Below are positions 39,319-50,100 of a stretch of 64,000 nt of DNA, piece after piece. The notes beneath the pieces are model-generated. The model had not been told where the DNA came from, searched no databases, and saw nothing but the letters and a program-made list of their open reading frames with translations. How positions within the stretch are numbered: the first letter of the stretch is position 1; each line of letters opens with the position of its first letter. Both the position numbers and the translations under genes were made by a program. Source of the DNA: Rouxiella aceris (lineage in GTDB: Bacteria; Pseudomonadota; Gammaproteobacteria; Enterobacterales; Enterobacteriaceae); contig NZ_JAADJU010000007.1 in the NCBI RefSeq assembly GCF_012933545.1, forward strand, positions 186,001 through 250,000. Direction: 5' to 3'.

Positions 39319-40638
39319 ATGTCTATGGTAATCAACACAAACACACTGTCCCTGATGACTCAGCAGAACCTGAACAAATCCCAGTCTGCACTGAGCACCG
39401 CCATTGAGCGTCTTTCTTCAGGTCTGCGTATCAACAGTGCGAAAGACGATGCTGCCGGTCAGGCGATTGCAAACCGTTTCCAGTCTAACATCAATGGTCT
39501 GACTCAGGCGTCAAGCAACGCCAACGACGGTATCTCCGTTGCCCAGACCACTGAAGGTTCACTGGATGAAATAAACAACAACTTGCAGCGTATTCGTGAA
39601 CTGTCAGTTCAGGCTGCCAACGGTACCAACTCAAGCTCTGACTTGACCTCAATCCAGGACGAAATTACATCACGTCTGTCTGAAATCGACCGCGTATCTG
39701 GTCAGACTCAGTTCAACGGCGTTAAAGTTTTGGCTTCTAACCAAACCATGTCTATCCAGGTTGGCGCTAACGATGGCCAGTCCATCAATATCGACCTGCA
39801 ACAGATTGACTCTTCTACTCTGGGTCTGTCAGGCTTCTCTGTATCTGGTAGCGCACTGAAAACCAGCGATGCTGTTACTCAGGTCGGCGATACTACTGCA
39901 GCACCTAAGACTGTTGACCTGTCAGCAGCAGCAACTGCTCTGACTACTGCTACCGGCTCAACTGTTGCCGCAAGCAGCCTGTCTCTGGTTAACATTCAAG
40001 ACTCTACCGGCGCAGCAACTGCTAACTATGCCGTTAAATCTGGTAGCGATTACTACGCAGCCTCTGTTGACTCTACCACTGGTAAAGTTACTCTGAACAC
40101 CTCTGATGTTTCTTTCACCGACCCATCAAACGGTGTAACCACTGCAGCTACTCAAAGTGGCGTTCTGGTTAAAGTTGGGACTGATGCTACTGGCAATGCT
40201 GAAGGTTTTGTGACCGTTCAAGGCCAAAACTACAAAGCTGGTACTACTGGTGTTGATGTGTTGGCTAACAGTAATGCTGCAACACCTACTTCTACTGTAG
40301 GTACAACTCTGGTTCTGAGTGGCGCATCTGCTACTGCAACTTTCTCTGGTGCAGCAACTACCAACCCACTGGCAAAAATCGATGCTGCGATTGCCAAAAT
40401 TGACACCTTCCGTTCTCAGCTGGGTGCCGTGCAGAACCGTTTTGACTCTGCTATCACCAACCTGAGCAACACCACCACTAACCTGCAATCTGCACAGAGC
40501 CGTATTCAGGATGCCGACTACGCAACTGAAGTTTCTGCAATGAGCAAAGACCAGATCCTGCAACAGGCCGGTAACTCCGTACTGAGCAAAGCCAACTCCA
40601 GCACCCAGGGTGTATTGACTCTGCTGCAGAACGCATAA
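39319..40638 (+). CDS. fliC: Flagellin
   Basis: This 439-residue flagellin has the conserved N-terminal D0/D1 region (VINTNTLSLMTQQNLNKSQSAL to SAKDDAAGQAIANRF), a variable Thr/Ser/Ala-rich surface domain (about residues 180-345) and the conserved C-terminus (SRIQDADYATEVSAMSKDQILQQAGNSVLSKAN). ATG 39319 with AAGGA upstream is chosen; an ATG six bases later is also possible. The gene is followed by a clear terminator and then fliB, whose product may methylate lysines of this protein. Confidence 0.97.
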   Translation: MSMVINTNTLSLMTQQNLNKSQSALSTAIERLSSGLRINSAKDDAAGQAIANRFQSNINGLTQASSNANDGISVAQTTEGSLDEINNNLQRIRELSVQAANGTNSSSDLTSIQDEITSRLSEIDRVSGQTQFNGVKVLASNQTMSIQVGANDGQSINIDLQQIDSSTLGLSGFSVSGSALKTSDAVTQVGDTTAAPKTVDLSAAATALTTATGSTVAASSLSLVNIQDSTGAATANYAVKSGSDYYAASVDSTTGKVTLNTSDVSFTDPSNGVTTAATQSGVLVKVGTDATGNAEGFVTVQGQNYKAGTTGVDVLANSNAATPTSTVGTTLVLSGASATATFSGAATTNPLAKIDAAIAKIDTFRSQLGAVQNRFDSAITNLSNTTTNLQSAQSRIQDADYATEVSAMSKDQILQQAGNSVLSKANSSTQGVLTLLQNA

Positions 40639-40663
40639 GACTCTTTACCGAGTTAATGCCGTC

Positions 40664-40690
40664 AAAAGGCGACCATTCGGTCGCCTTTTT
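40664..40690 (+). terminator. Terminator of fliC
   Basis: AAAAGGCGACC (from 40664) and GGTCGCCTTTTT (to 40690) form a strong stem with a short ATTC loop and a T run, 26 bp beyond the fliC stop. Confidence 0.9.
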
Positions 40691-40756
40691 ATCACATGGT
40701 ATGACTATTATTTATCGCTTCTTTAATCCAATGGTAAATAAACCGTAGGAAGTAAT

Positions 40757-41962
40757 ATGAAAGAGATCCTGGTTAGTCAGCCTGCTTATGTCACACGCTT
40801 TAGTTGTATTGGTGCGGCTTGCCGCGATCACTGTTGTAAACGTTGGGAAATCACCCTCGATAAAACCACATATAATAAATATTTAAAGAGTGAAATTCCC
40901 AATATTAGAAAGATTGCCCAGGAGCATATTAAAGTGGGCAAAAAAAGTTTCCAACATTGGGCAAATATGTCACTGGATAGTGAAGGTAACTGTTTTTACC
41001 TTAATGAACAGCGCTTATGTGAAGTTCATAAACAATTAGGGGCGGATGCGCTTAGCTACACATGTACTATTTATCCGCGAGTCAATCAGGTTTATAAAAA
41101 TGAAGAATTAAAAAGCCTGAATATGTCTTGCCCGGAGGCAAGTAAACAGATCCTGTTTTCCCCTGATGCACTATTAAATCAAACCAGTAGTTATATTAAA
41201 GACAGTTATCATTCGCAACCTGCTGCGGATAGTGAAGGGCGTTTGATTAACTTGTTTTGCGCCAATTTAATGTTGGTGCCTCAGCCTAGAGTTGAACATA
41301 ATATCTACGCTATCATCTATTTTATTCTTGCTGCTGAAAAAGCTCAGGGCACGCTGGATAACAAGTTGCAGAGTATGGAAGCCGCCTATCAGGCGATTAC
41401 GCTGCAAATGCAAAACGGACAGTTGGCAGCATCATTGCAAAATATCAATGAGATGCAAACTCTTGAGTTACAACTACTGATGAATTTACAAAAGCATATA
41501 CTTATCATTAAAGGCTTACGCGGTCAGGCCAAATTGGTTAGTTATATGATTACACTCAATGAATTCTTTCCAGGTGGTTTGTCTGAGCAACAATTAAGCA
41601 CCAACTTATCTCGCCTAAAATCTGCCTGGGATGAGATAGCGCTGCCGTGGCTAAATCAGCGGCCTTATATTCTGCGTAATTTTTTTCAATATCGGCTTTA
41701 TCACGATCAGTTTGGCATTAAGCGTACAGGCTCTTTGCTAAAAGATTTGTATTTGATTATGGCGGATTATTTCTTCATCAAATCAATGCTCTCCGCCACA
41801 GCCCTTGTCAAGGGGGAGCTGACCGATGACGATATTATTGACGTAATGTATAGCTATTCGACTTTTCGTCAGCATGAAATGACGGCACAGCAAAATTTTT
41901 CGGATGAGATCGATCTGTGCAAACGTGGTGATGACTTGTCGGTGGTACGCCTGCTGGTTTAA
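40757..41962 (+). CDS. fliB: Flagellin lysine-N-methylase FliB
   Basis: This 401-residue protein begins MKEILVSQPAYVTRFSCIGAACRDHCCKRWEITLDK, whose cysteines (Cys17, Cys22, Cys26 and Cys27), with further ones in LCEVHKQLGADALSYTCTIYPR and NMSCPEA, are typical of FliB and related YkgJ-like metal- or cluster-binding proteins. FliB methylates surface lysines of flagellin. It is found in only some Enterobacterales. It lies between fliC and fliA and has GTAGGAAG before the ATG. Confidence 0.92.
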   Translation: MKEILVSQPAYVTRFSCIGAACRDHCCKRWEITLDKTTYNKYLKSEIPNIRKIAQEHIKVGKKSFQHWANMSLDSEGNCFYLNEQRLCEVHKQLGADALSYTCTIYPRVNQVYKNEELKSLNMSCPEASKQILFSPDALLNQTSSYIKDSYHSQPAADSEGRLINLFCANLMLVPQPRVEHNIYAIIYFILAAEKAQGTLDNKLQSMEAAYQAITLQMQNGQLAASLQNINEMQTLELQLLMNLQKHILIIKGLRGQAKLVSYMITLNEFFPGGLSEQQLSTNLSRLKSAWDEIALPWLNQRPYILRNFFQYRLYHDQFGIKRTGSLLKDLYLIMADYFFIKSMLSATALVKGELTDDDIIDVMYSYSTFRQHEMTAQQNFSDEIDLCKRGDDLSVVRLLV

Positions 41963-42102
41963 GCAGCGGCGAGCAATGCGCGCGGTGGGTTGAGGATCAC
42001 ATAAATCAAATAGCCGCGCTTTTCAGTCCTTATTCTGGCGATTGGATAGGTCTGAGGTTGTGATAATAGGGACAATACCACTACTAAACTAGGTTTGGCC
42101 CT

Positions 42103-42825
42103 GTGAGCGATTTCTATACAGCCGAAGGCACGATAGACAAAAATTCTTTATGGCAGCGCTATGTTCCCTTAGTGCGCCATGAGGCTCTGCGCTTGCAGGT
42201 AAGGCTTCCCGCGAGCGTGGAGTTGGATGACTTGTTACAGGCGGGAGGTATTGGGCTTTTAAATGCCGTAGAACGTTACGACGCCATGCAGGGCACTGCA
42301 TTTACCACTTACGCCGTCCAGCGTATTCGTGGCGCCATGCTCGATGAACTGCGCAGTCGTGATTGGGTGCCTCGCAGCGTGCGGCGCAATGCGCGTGAGG
42401 TGTCTCAGGCCATGCACCTGGCCGAACAAAAGCTCGGGCGTGTGCCGAGTGAAACCGAGATTGCGCAGGCCCTGGCGATCCCCATCGAGGAGTACCGTCA
42501 GATCCTGATGGATACCAACAGTAGCCAGTTGTTTTCGTATGACGAATGGCGAGAAGAGCATGGTGACAGTGCAGAAGCATTGATGGAAGGGCACGAAGAG
42601 GCCAACCCGTTACATCACTTGTTGGAAGGCAATTTACGCCAGCGTGTGATGGATGCCATTGAGGCATTACCAGATCGGGAAAAAATGGTATTGACGCTTT
42701 ACTACCAGGAAGAGTTGAATTTAAAAGAGATTGGCGCAGTGCTTGATGTGGGTGAGTCCCGTGTGAGCCAACTGCATAGTCAGGCAATCAAGCGTTTAAA
42801 AGCTCGGCTTGCCAATGACCACTGA
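42103..42825 (+). CDS. fliA: RNA polymerase sigma-28 factor FliA
   Basis: This 240-residue sigma factor has region 2 (ELDDLLQAGGIGLLNAVERYD, TTYAVQRIRGAMLDELRSRDWVPRS), region 3 and region 4 (LPDREKMVLTLYYQEELNLKEIGAVLDVGESRVSQL). It transcribes fliC, fliD, chemotaxis and motor genes. The start is GTG 42103, as in E. coli. It is followed by fliZ. Confidence 0.97.
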   Translation: MSDFYTAEGTIDKNSLWQRYVPLVRHEALRLQVRLPASVELDDLLQAGGIGLLNAVERYDAMQGTAFTTYAVQRIRGAMLDELRSRDWVPRSVRRNAREVSQAMHLAEQKLGRVPSETEIAQALAIPIEEYRQILMDTNSSQLFSYDEWREEHGDSAEALMEGHEEANPLHHLLEGNLRQRVMDAIEALPDREKMVLTLYYQEELNLKEIGAVLDVGESRVSQLHSQAIKRLKARLANDH

Positions 42826-42879
42826 TCCGCTTTTCCCTGGCCGGTTAGTCCTTTTATATCCCATTAGAGGAAATAAATT

Positions 42880-43416
42880 ATGCCAGCGGGAATCAAAACA
42901 CGGCCTCTGAGCCGTTATCTTAAAGATTACAAACACAGCCAAACGCATTGTTCGCAATGTGGTAAAGAGCTTGACCGAATGGCGTTGGTTTTTCGCGGTC
43001 AGGTCATCAATAAAGAGGCGATTGCCAAGATGGATCAGCCTATTGATGAAGAGCTCTGGCGTAATCTTACACAGGAACTGACGGCATTGTGCCGCTTCTG
43101 TAGTGAGATTTCTTTTAACAGTAATTCTTCCTATTTCGACATTATTGCTTTTAAGCAGTATTTGTTTGAACAGACCGAAATGAACCACAGTACCGTACGC
43201 GAGTATGTGGTGCGTTTGCGCCGGCTGGATGAAATTTTGGCGGCGAATAACTATCCTCGTGACAGAATTGCCGGGGAAAGTATTCATCAGCGCATTATGG
43301 ACGATGTTCCGGTGGCGGCAGGTGATAACTACCGAATTGCGCTGCGCAAATATGATCAGTATCTCGCCTGGCAGAGAGAATCTACGCCGGGTAATGTTTA
43401 TCTCGAGCGGGCATAG
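42880..43416 (+). CDS. fliZ: FliZ regulator of flagellar and sigma-S genes
   Basis: This 178-residue protein has a cysteine pair (HCSQCGKEL) near the N-terminus and a core-binding, integrase-like helical region (LFEQTEMNHSTVREYVVRLRRLDEILAANNYPRDRI). FliZ antagonises sigma-S promoters and, in some enterobacteria, promotes flagellar expression. It lies 54 bp after fliA, probably in the same transcript, and is followed by a terminator. Confidence 0.94.
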   Translation: MPAGIKTRPLSRYLKDYKHSQTHCSQCGKELDRMALVFRGQVINKEAIAKMDQPIDEELWRNLTQELTALCRFCSEISFNSNSSYFDIIAFKQYLFEQTEMNHSTVREYVVRLRRLDEILAANNYPRDRIAGESIHQRIMDDVPVAAGDNYRIALRKYDQYLAWQRESTPGNVYLERA

Positions 43417-43457
43417 ACCCCGCGTGATAGACAGAATAATGTCATAGTCAGCAGGGT

Positions 43458-43484
43458 GGGCGTCTTTCGACGCCCGCTTTTTTT
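43458..43484 (+). terminator. Terminator of fliAZ
   Basis: GGGCGTC (43458-43464) and GACGCCC (43469-43475) form a perfect 7-bp stem with a TTTC loop, followed by GC and seven T residues, 42 bp beyond fliZ. Confidence 0.92.
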
Positions 43485-43592
43485 GTGCATAACCACCGCT
43501 CATCTGTACGACATTCACTGATATACTAAAATCTGCATTTTTCCACTCCGACCCAGCCTATCATCCAAAAAACATTGCTTTGGGGGAACACC

Positions 43593-44615
43593 GTGCCTGC
43601 AACTTTATCTGACTCATCTTCATTGGCTTATTTAAAACATCAGCTACAAAATTTTGCCCGTCTTGACCTGGTTGGTAACAGTACGCCCCTTGAGCGGCTG
43701 CATCGCCTTTCCGACTATGTCGGACGCGATATCTATATTAAACGTGATGACGTCACGCCCTTGGCGCTTGGTGGCAACAAACTGAGAAAGCTTGAGTTTT
43801 TAGCCGCTGCCGCTATGGCAGAAGGGGCCGATACGCTGGTGACCGCCGGTGCCATTCAGTCTAATCATGTCCGTCAAACTGCGGCCGTGGCGGCGAAACT
43901 CGGCCTGAAATGTCTGGCGCTGTTGGAGAATCCGATTGGCACCGATGCGGCAAATTACCTTGGCAATGGCAATCGTCTGCTGCTGGATCTGTTTAATACC
44001 GAAGTCGTAATGTGCGACGAGCTGCATGACCCTATGGCGCAGTTGGCCGAACAGGCTACCCGCCTCGAAGCCCAGGGCTTTCGTCCCTATGTGATCCCGG
44101 TGGGCGGATCCAATGCCCTCGGTGCCTTGGGTTACGTACAATGTGCCATTGAAATTGCCGAACAGAGCTCGGCCGGTTTTGTTGATTTCAGCGCCGTGGT
44201 GGTGGCTTCCGGCAGTGCCGGTACCCACGCCGGACTGGCAGTGGCGCTACGGGAGCTGATGCCGGAAACCCAACTGATTGGCGTCACCGTCTCGCGCCGC
44301 GCAGAGGACCAGTGCCCTAAAGTTGAAGCCCTTGCCGGACAGTTGATGCAGGCTTTATCGCTGACAGGGCCGACACCGGACATTACCCTGTGGGATGAAT
44401 ACTTTGCGCCACGCTACGGCGAGCCCAATAAAGCCGGTCTGGCCGCGATCAAACTGCTGGCCGAGCAGGAAGCGATGTTGCTTGACCCGGTATATACCGG
44501 CAAAGCCATGGCTGGCTTACTTGATGGTCTGGCACAACAGCGTATCCCGGGTGAAGGACCGGTGTTGTTTGTACATACCGGTGGTGCGCCTGCGCTGTTT
44601 GCCTATCAGGGCTAA
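43593..44615 (+). CDS. dcyD: D-cysteine desulfhydrase
   Basis: This 340-residue PLP enzyme converts D-cysteine to pyruvate, ammonia and sulfide. It belongs to the ACC-deaminase-like fold: [20 protein letters not shown] contains the PLP-binding lysine, and [21 protein letters not shown] and [16 protein letters not shown] are conserved. GTG 43593 is preferred because GGGGGA precedes it; a TTG 18 bases upstream overlaps that site. It lies between fliZ and the cystine transporter, as in many enterobacteria. Confidence 0.92.
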   Translation: MPATLSDSSSLAYLKHQLQNFARLDLVGNSTPLERLHRLSDYVGRDIYIKRDDVTPLALGGNKLRKLEFLAAAAMAEGADTLVTAGAIQSNHVRQTAAVAAKLGLKCLALLENPIGTDAANYLGNGNRLLLDLFNTEVVMCDELHDPMAQLAEQATRLEAQGFRPYVIPVGGSNALGALGYVQCAIEIAEQSSAGFVDFSAVVVASGSAGTHAGLAVALRELMPETQLIGVTVSRRAEDQCPKVEALAGQLMQALSLTGPTPDITLWDEYFAPRYGEPNKAGLAAIKLLAEQEAMLLDPVYTGKAMAGLLDGLAQQRIPGEGPVLFVHTGGAPALFAYQG

Positions 44616-44657
44616 TTACTTACCCTGGCTGGCAATGGCGGCTTGGCTAAAGATGAT

Positions 44658-44693
44658 ATAACCTTATCTTATAATAATTAGTGATAAGGTTAT
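44658..44693. promoter_or_regulatory. Perfect 11-bp inverted repeat after dcyD
   Basis: ATAACCTTATC (44658-44668) and GATAAGGTTAT (44683-44693) are perfect inverted repeats with a 14-base AT-rich loop, 42 bp beyond dcyD and 165 bp before tcyJ. It may be a weak terminator or an operator for tcyJLN; no T run follows. Confidence 0.45.
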
Positions 44694-44857
44694 GGGATGA
44701 TATTCCATTGTTGGTTGAGAAAAATGGCCAGCTTAATGCTAATGTGCTGACATACGACCAGATTATCTCTCTGCAATCTGTTGAATAGACAGCGCTGTTG
44801 GCCATAGTCTGGTCAGGCAAGTTATTCCTGAACCTATAAAAAAAGAATGAGGTGAGT

Positions 44858-45661
44858 ATGGCTTTTTCTACATTGCGTCGTCGTTTACTTCTGGGAGCGA
44901 TGGCGGTGACCTTAACCACCGGTATCATCGGTCACGCTTCTGCAGCTTCTGAAGATGTGTTAAGCAAAGTCAAACAGCGTGGCACGCTGATTGTTGGACT
45001 GGAAGGCACCTATCCTCCGTTCAGTTTTCAGGGTACTGATGGCAAGCTGACTGGCTTTGAAGTCGAGTTTGCCGATGCCCTGGCACAGCATATGGGCGTC
45101 AAAGCCAAGCTGTCGCCAACCAAATGGGACGGTATGCTGGCAGCACTGGAATCAAAACGTATTGATGTGGTGATCAATCAGGTGACCATCTCCCCTGAGC
45201 GCCAGAAAAAATATGATTTCTCAACGCCTTATACCGTTTCTGGTATTCAGGTGCTGACCAAAAAAGGCAATGAAGGCCAATATGCCAACGCCGATGCGCT
45301 GAAAGGCAAAAAAGTCGGCGTCGGTTTGGGCAGTAACTATGAACAATGGTTGCGTGCCAATCAGCCTGGCGTTGATGTGCGTACCTATGATGATGACCCA
45401 ACCAAATATCAGGATCTGCGTGTAGGCCGTATTGACGCCATTCTGGTCGACCGCCTGGCAGCACTGGATCTGGTGAAAAAGACCGGTGATACGCTGGCGG
45501 TAGCCGGTAAGCCATTTGCCCGTCAGGAATCTGGTATTGCTGTGCGTAAAAATAACCCTGAGCTGTTGGCTGCCATTAACCAGGCGATTGCCGATATGCA
45601 AAAAGACGGTTCACTGGCGAAAATCTCCAACAAGTGGTTTGGCGCCGACGTCACTAAATAA
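44858..45661 (+). CDS. tcyJ: L-cystine-binding periplasmic protein
   Basis: This 267-residue solute-binding protein (FliY) has a signal peptide ending near HASAAS (about residue 30) and family motifs LIVGLEGTYPPFSFQGTDGKLTGFEVEFADAL and VGLGSNYEQWLRANQPGVDVRTY. It binds cystine and hands it to TcyLN. ATG 44858 is preferred over GTG 44852, with GAGG upstream. It follows dcyD by 242 bp. Confidence 0.94.
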   Translation: MAFSTLRRRLLLGAMAVTLTTGIIGHASAASEDVLSKVKQRGTLIVGLEGTYPPFSFQGTDGKLTGFEVEFADALAQHMGVKAKLSPTKWDGMLAALESKRIDVVINQVTISPERQKKYDFSTPYTVSGIQVLTKKGNEGQYANADALKGKKVGVGLGSNYEQWLRANQPGVDVRTYDDDPTKYQDLRVGRIDAILVDRLAALDLVKKTGDTLAVAGKPFARQESGIAVRKNNPELLAAINQAIADMQKDGSLAKISNKWFGADVTK

Positions 45662-45689
45662 TACTCAATACTGCAAGGTCATTATCCTG

Positions 45690-46358
45690 ATGCAAGAGAG
45701 TCTTCAACTGGTGCTGGATTCAGCACCTTTTTTATTAACCGGAACCCTGTTTACCCTCCAGCTCAGTCTGGGAGGCATGGTATTCGGTTTATTGCTCGGT
45801 TTTCTGCTGGCGCTGATGCGTCTGTCGCATTTCTGGCCGCTGTCATGGCTGTCACGTGTTTATGTCTCCATTTTTCGCGGTACGCCGCTGATTGCCCAGC
45901 TGTTTATGATTTACTACGGTCTGCCGCAGTTTGGTATCGAGCTTGATCCTATTCCTTCGGCGATGATTGGTCTGTCGCTCAATACCGCAGCCTATACATC
46001 CGAGACGCTGCGTGCGGCGATATCCTCGATTGATAAAGGGCAGTGGGAAGCCGCCGCCAGTATCGGCATGAATGGCTGGCAGACTCTGCGTCGTGTGGTA
46101 TTGCCGCAGGCGGCACGCACCGCATTGCCGCCGTTGGGCAACAGTTTTATTGGCCTGGTGAAGGATACCTCTCTGGCGGCCACCATTCAGGTGCCTGAGC
46201 TGTTTCGCCAGGCGCAGCTGGTCACCTCACGCACGCTGGAAGTGTTTACCATGTACCTGGCGGCGTCGGTCATTTATTGGGTGCTGGCCACTTTGCTGTC
46301 CTTCTTGCAAAATCGTCTCGAAGCCCGCGTTAACCGCCAGGATCAGGAGCCATCATGA
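45690..46358 (+). CDS. tcyL: L-cystine ABC transporter permease
   Basis: This 222-residue permease has about five helices, the HisM-type start LLTGTLFTLQLSLGGMVFGLLLGFLLALMRLS, SIFRGTPLIAQLFMIYYGLPQ and the EAA loop EAAASIGMNGWQTLRRVVLPQA. ATG 45690 is the natural start; the longer frame runs inside tcyJ. It overlaps tcyN by four bases. Confidence 0.94.
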   Translation: MQESLQLVLDSAPFLLTGTLFTLQLSLGGMVFGLLLGFLLALMRLSHFWPLSWLSRVYVSIFRGTPLIAQLFMIYYGLPQFGIELDPIPSAMIGLSLNTAAYTSETLRAAISSIDKGQWEAAASIGMNGWQTLRRVVLPQAARTALPPLGNSFIGLVKDTSLAATIQVPELFRQAQLVTSRTLEVFTMYLAASVIYWVLATLLSFLQNRLEARVNRQDQEPS

Positions 46359-47107
46359 GTACCATTGACGTGAAAAAGCTGGTGAAAAAATTTCATGGTC
46401 AGACGGTGCTGCATGGTATCGATCTGCAAGTTAACGCCGGGGAAGTGGTGGCGATTATCGGGCCAAGTGGCTCGGGTAAAACCACGCTGTTACGCAGTAT
46501 CAACCTGCTGGAAGTGCCGGATTCAGGCACCATCAGCGTCGGCAGTATTGAAATTGATGCCAGCATTGCGATCAGCAAGCAGAAAGAGAAAGTACGCCAG
46601 TTGCGCCAGCAGGTGGGATTTGTATTCCAGAACTTTAATTTATTTCCCCATCGTTCGGTGCTCGATAACATTACCGAAGGTCCGGTGATAGTCAAAGGCC
46701 AGCCGCGCGCCAAGGCTGAGGAAAATGCCCGGCAACTGTTGGCTAAAGTCGGCCTGGCGGGTAAAGAGAATGCTTATCCGCGTCGCTTGTCCGGGGGACA
46801 GCAGCAACGTGTGGCGATTGCCCGGGCGCTGGCCATGGATCCGCAAGTGATCCTGTTTGATGAACCGACCTCGGCCCTCGATCCCGAGCTGGTGGGGGAA
46901 GTGCTTAGCACCATCAAGGCGCTGGCCCTTGAGCATCGCACCATGGTGATTGTCACCCATGAAATGGGCTTTGCCCGCGACGTGGCCGATAGGGCGATTT
47001 TTATGGATCAAGGCCAAATTGTTGAACAAGGCCCGGCGAAAGCGCTGTTTGCTGCGCCACAACACCCGCGTACCCAACAGTTTCTGGAAAAATTCCTACA
47101 AAAATAG
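46355..47107 (+). CDS. tcyN: L-cystine ABC transporter ATPase
   Basis: This 250-residue ATPase has Walker A GPSGSGKTT, Q-loop VFQNFNLFPHRSVLDNI, signature LSGGQQQRVAIARALAM, Walker B ILFDEPTSALDPE and switch H in VTHEMGFARDVADR. It powers cystine uptake through TcyL. Its start overlaps the tcyL stop (ATGA). It is convergent with putA. Confidence 0.95.
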   Translation: MSTIDVKKLVKKFHGQTVLHGIDLQVNAGEVVAIIGPSGSGKTTLLRSINLLEVPDSGTISVGSIEIDASIAISKQKEKVRQLRQQVGFVFQNFNLFPHRSVLDNITEGPVIVKGQPRAKAEENARQLLAKVGLAGKENAYPRRLSGGQQQRVAIARALAMDPQVILFDEPTSALDPELVGEVLSTIKALALEHRTMVIVTHEMGFARDVADRAIFMDQGQIVEQGPAKALFAAPQHPRTQQFLEKFLQK

Positions 47108-47119
47108 TGCCTATTTTTT

Positions 47120-47143
47120 CCCCGGCGACGATCGCTGCCGGGG
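47120..47143. terminator. Hairpin between convergent tcyN and putA
   Basis: CCCCGGC (47120-47126) and GCCGGGG (47137-47143) form a strong 7-bp stem with a 10-base loop in the 73-bp gap. A T run precedes rather than follows it on the plus strand, so it is not a classical terminator on either strand. Confidence 0.35.
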
Positions 47144-47180
47144 AGAAAGCACTGCACAATAGCCGGTCGGTCAACCTGAC

Positions 47181-50100
47181 TTAGCCGATGGTCATCAAAC
47201 TGGCATTACCTCCCGCCGCTGCCGTATTGACGCTTAGCGACCGCTCCAGTAGCAGACGTTCCAGCAGAATATTGCTCTCGCCGCGGGCAAAGCCCTGCAC
47301 CGAAACAATCGGCCCCGCGCGCTGGGCGACACTTTGGCACAGGTCGCGCAACTGATCGGCATCGCCGTGAAATATTACCGCATCAAACGCCAGCTCGGCC
47401 TGCTGCCAGTCGGCGGTAAAATCAATGCGTGCCTGCACACTGGCCGGCAATTGTTGATATAACTGGCGTTGCAGCTCGTCCTCTGGCCACAGCAGGCGAC
47501 AGCCGGTGGCAGTGACGGCAGCCAGTTGGATCAACGCATCCTCGACGTTGTCGGCCAGCGCCAGCACCCGCTCTCTCGGCAGCAGGGCATAGGTATTGCG
47601 CTCTCCGGTGGGGCCCGGCAGGGTGCGCACTGTCCCGCCCTGACCCTGTTGTGCAAACTGGTTACACAATGCCACCAGGCTCGGTTTATCGACCGCCCAG
47701 GCGCTTAATGCCTGGTGTGGCAGCAACAGAGTTTCACGCAGGCTGCTATCTACCGGCACTGAGTCAATATTCGCATTTAACCGCTGACTGACGGCCTGCG
47801 TCGGACGCTGGGCCAGCAGACGGTAGAGATACAGCGGTCCGCCGGCTTTTGGCCCGGTACCGGATAATCCTTCCCCGCCAAACGGCTGCACGCCGACTAC
47901 CGCGCCGACCATATTACGGTTAACGTACAGATTGCCTACTTTGGCACCCTGGGTAACGCGAGAAATGGTTTCATCGATACGGGTATGGATCCCCAGCGTC
48001 AGGCCGTAACCGGCGGCATTGATTTGCGCGATCAGGGCGTCAAGATCCTGACGGGCATAGCGCACCACGTGTAATACCGGGCCAAAGATCTCTTTTTGCA
48101 ATTCATCCAGGCTATCCAGTTCAATTAATGTTGGGGTGACAAAGCTACCAAATGGCCACTCCTGGCTGTCCTCGAGGTTATCCTGTACTGCCTGGTAGAT
48201 CTTTCTGCCTTTTAAGCGCATCGCCTCGATATGTTGTTCGATATTGCTTTTGGCTTCGCCGTCAATCACCGGACCAATATCGGTGGACAGGCGTTCCGGG
48301 TTGCCCATACGACACTCAGCCATGGCACCGCGCAGCATCTGCAACGTATGTTCTGCCACCTCTTGCTGAATACAGAGAATACGCAGGGCGGAACAGCGCT
48401 GACCGGCGCTGTCAAACGCCGAGGCCAGCACATCGCTGACTACCTGCTCGGTTAATGCCGAAGAGTCGACAATCATCGCATTGAGACCACCGGTTTCGGC
48501 AATCAACGGCGTGGGATGACCTTGCGCATCGAGGCGACCGGCGAGCGTGCGCTGCAATACAGCCGCTACCTCGGTAGAGCCGGTAAAGACTACGCCGGCG
48601 ACGCGGGAGTCTTCGACCAGACGGGCCCCCACGGTTTCGCCACGTCCAGGCAGCAGTTGTAACACGCCGGCAGGAACACCGGCCTGATGAAAAATCGTCA
48701 CTGCCAGCGCGGCGACCAATGGTGTTTGTTCCGCCGGTTTGGCCAGCACGCTGTTACCCGCAGCCAGCGCGGCGGCAATTTGCCCGCTAAAAATCGCCAG
48801 CGGAAAGTTCCACGGGCTGATGCATACCACCGGTCCCAGCGGACGATGGCTATCGTTGCTGAAATCATCACTGATCTGCGCGGCGTAGTAATGCAAAAAA
48901 TCTACTGCTTCGCGTACTTCGGCAATGGCGTTATTAAAGGTTTTTCCCGCTTCCCGCACCAGCACGCCGATCAGATTTTGCATTTGAGCGGTCATTAACT
49001 CCGCCGCGCGCTGCAAAATCGCCGCACGCTCACCGGGGGGCGTGGCATCCCAGATTGCACCAGCTTGAGTGGCACAGGTCAGCGCCAAATCAATTTCATC
49101 TTCGCGGGCTTCCCGTACTCTGCCTATCCGATCGCGCGGGTCGGCGGGATTAACCACTGCACTAAAGGCGGCATCATAGTAGTCTGGCGGCGGCAGGGTG
49201 ACGCCAAGCATGGGTTGGGCATAGAGCATCTGGGCACCGCTGGTCAACAGCGCACTGGACAGGGAGGCCAGGCGATGTTCATTGGACATATCCAGCCCGG
49301 CGGAGTTGCGGCGATAATGCCCATACAGGTTGTGCGGCAGCGCGATACGCGGGTGCGGCATACCTACCTGTCCCTCTTCAGCGGCCAGTCGCTCCACTCC
49401 CTCGACCGGATCGGCAACCAGTTCTCCCAGCGGCAGGTTGGCATCGGCAATACGATTAACGAACGAGGTGTTGGCACCGTTCTCCAACAGGCGACGTACC
49501 AGATAAGCCAGCAGCGTTTCGTGACTGCCTACCGGGGCATAAATACGGCAAGGGCGGTTGAGTTTGCCTTCGGCCACTTTGCCTACCACCTGCTCATACA
49601 AAGGTTCGCCCATACCGTGCAGGCACTGGAACTCATACTGTCCCGGATAGTAATTATTGCCCGCCAAATGATAAATCGCCGCCAGCGTATGGGCATTATG
49701 GGTGGCAAATTGCGGATAGATCAGATTGGGCACTGCCAGCAGTTTGCGAGCGCAGGCCAGATAGGAGACGTCGGTATACACCTTGCGGGTATAGACCGGA
49801 TAGTCTTCCAGACCCTCCACCTGCGCGCGTTTGATTTCGCTGTCCCAGTAGGCACCTTTGACCAGTCGCACCATTAAGCGACGGCGGCTGCGCTGGGCAA
49901 GTTCACTGAGGTAGTCGATAACCAGCGGGCACCGTTTCTGGTAGGCCTGGATCACAAAGCCGATACCGTTCCAGCCGGTCAACTGTGGTTCAAAACAGAG
50001 TCTTTCCAGCAGATCGAGGGAAACCTCCAGCCGATCGGCTTCCTCGGCATCAATATTAATGCCGATATCGTACTGCCGCGCCAGCAGCGTCAAGGCCAGC

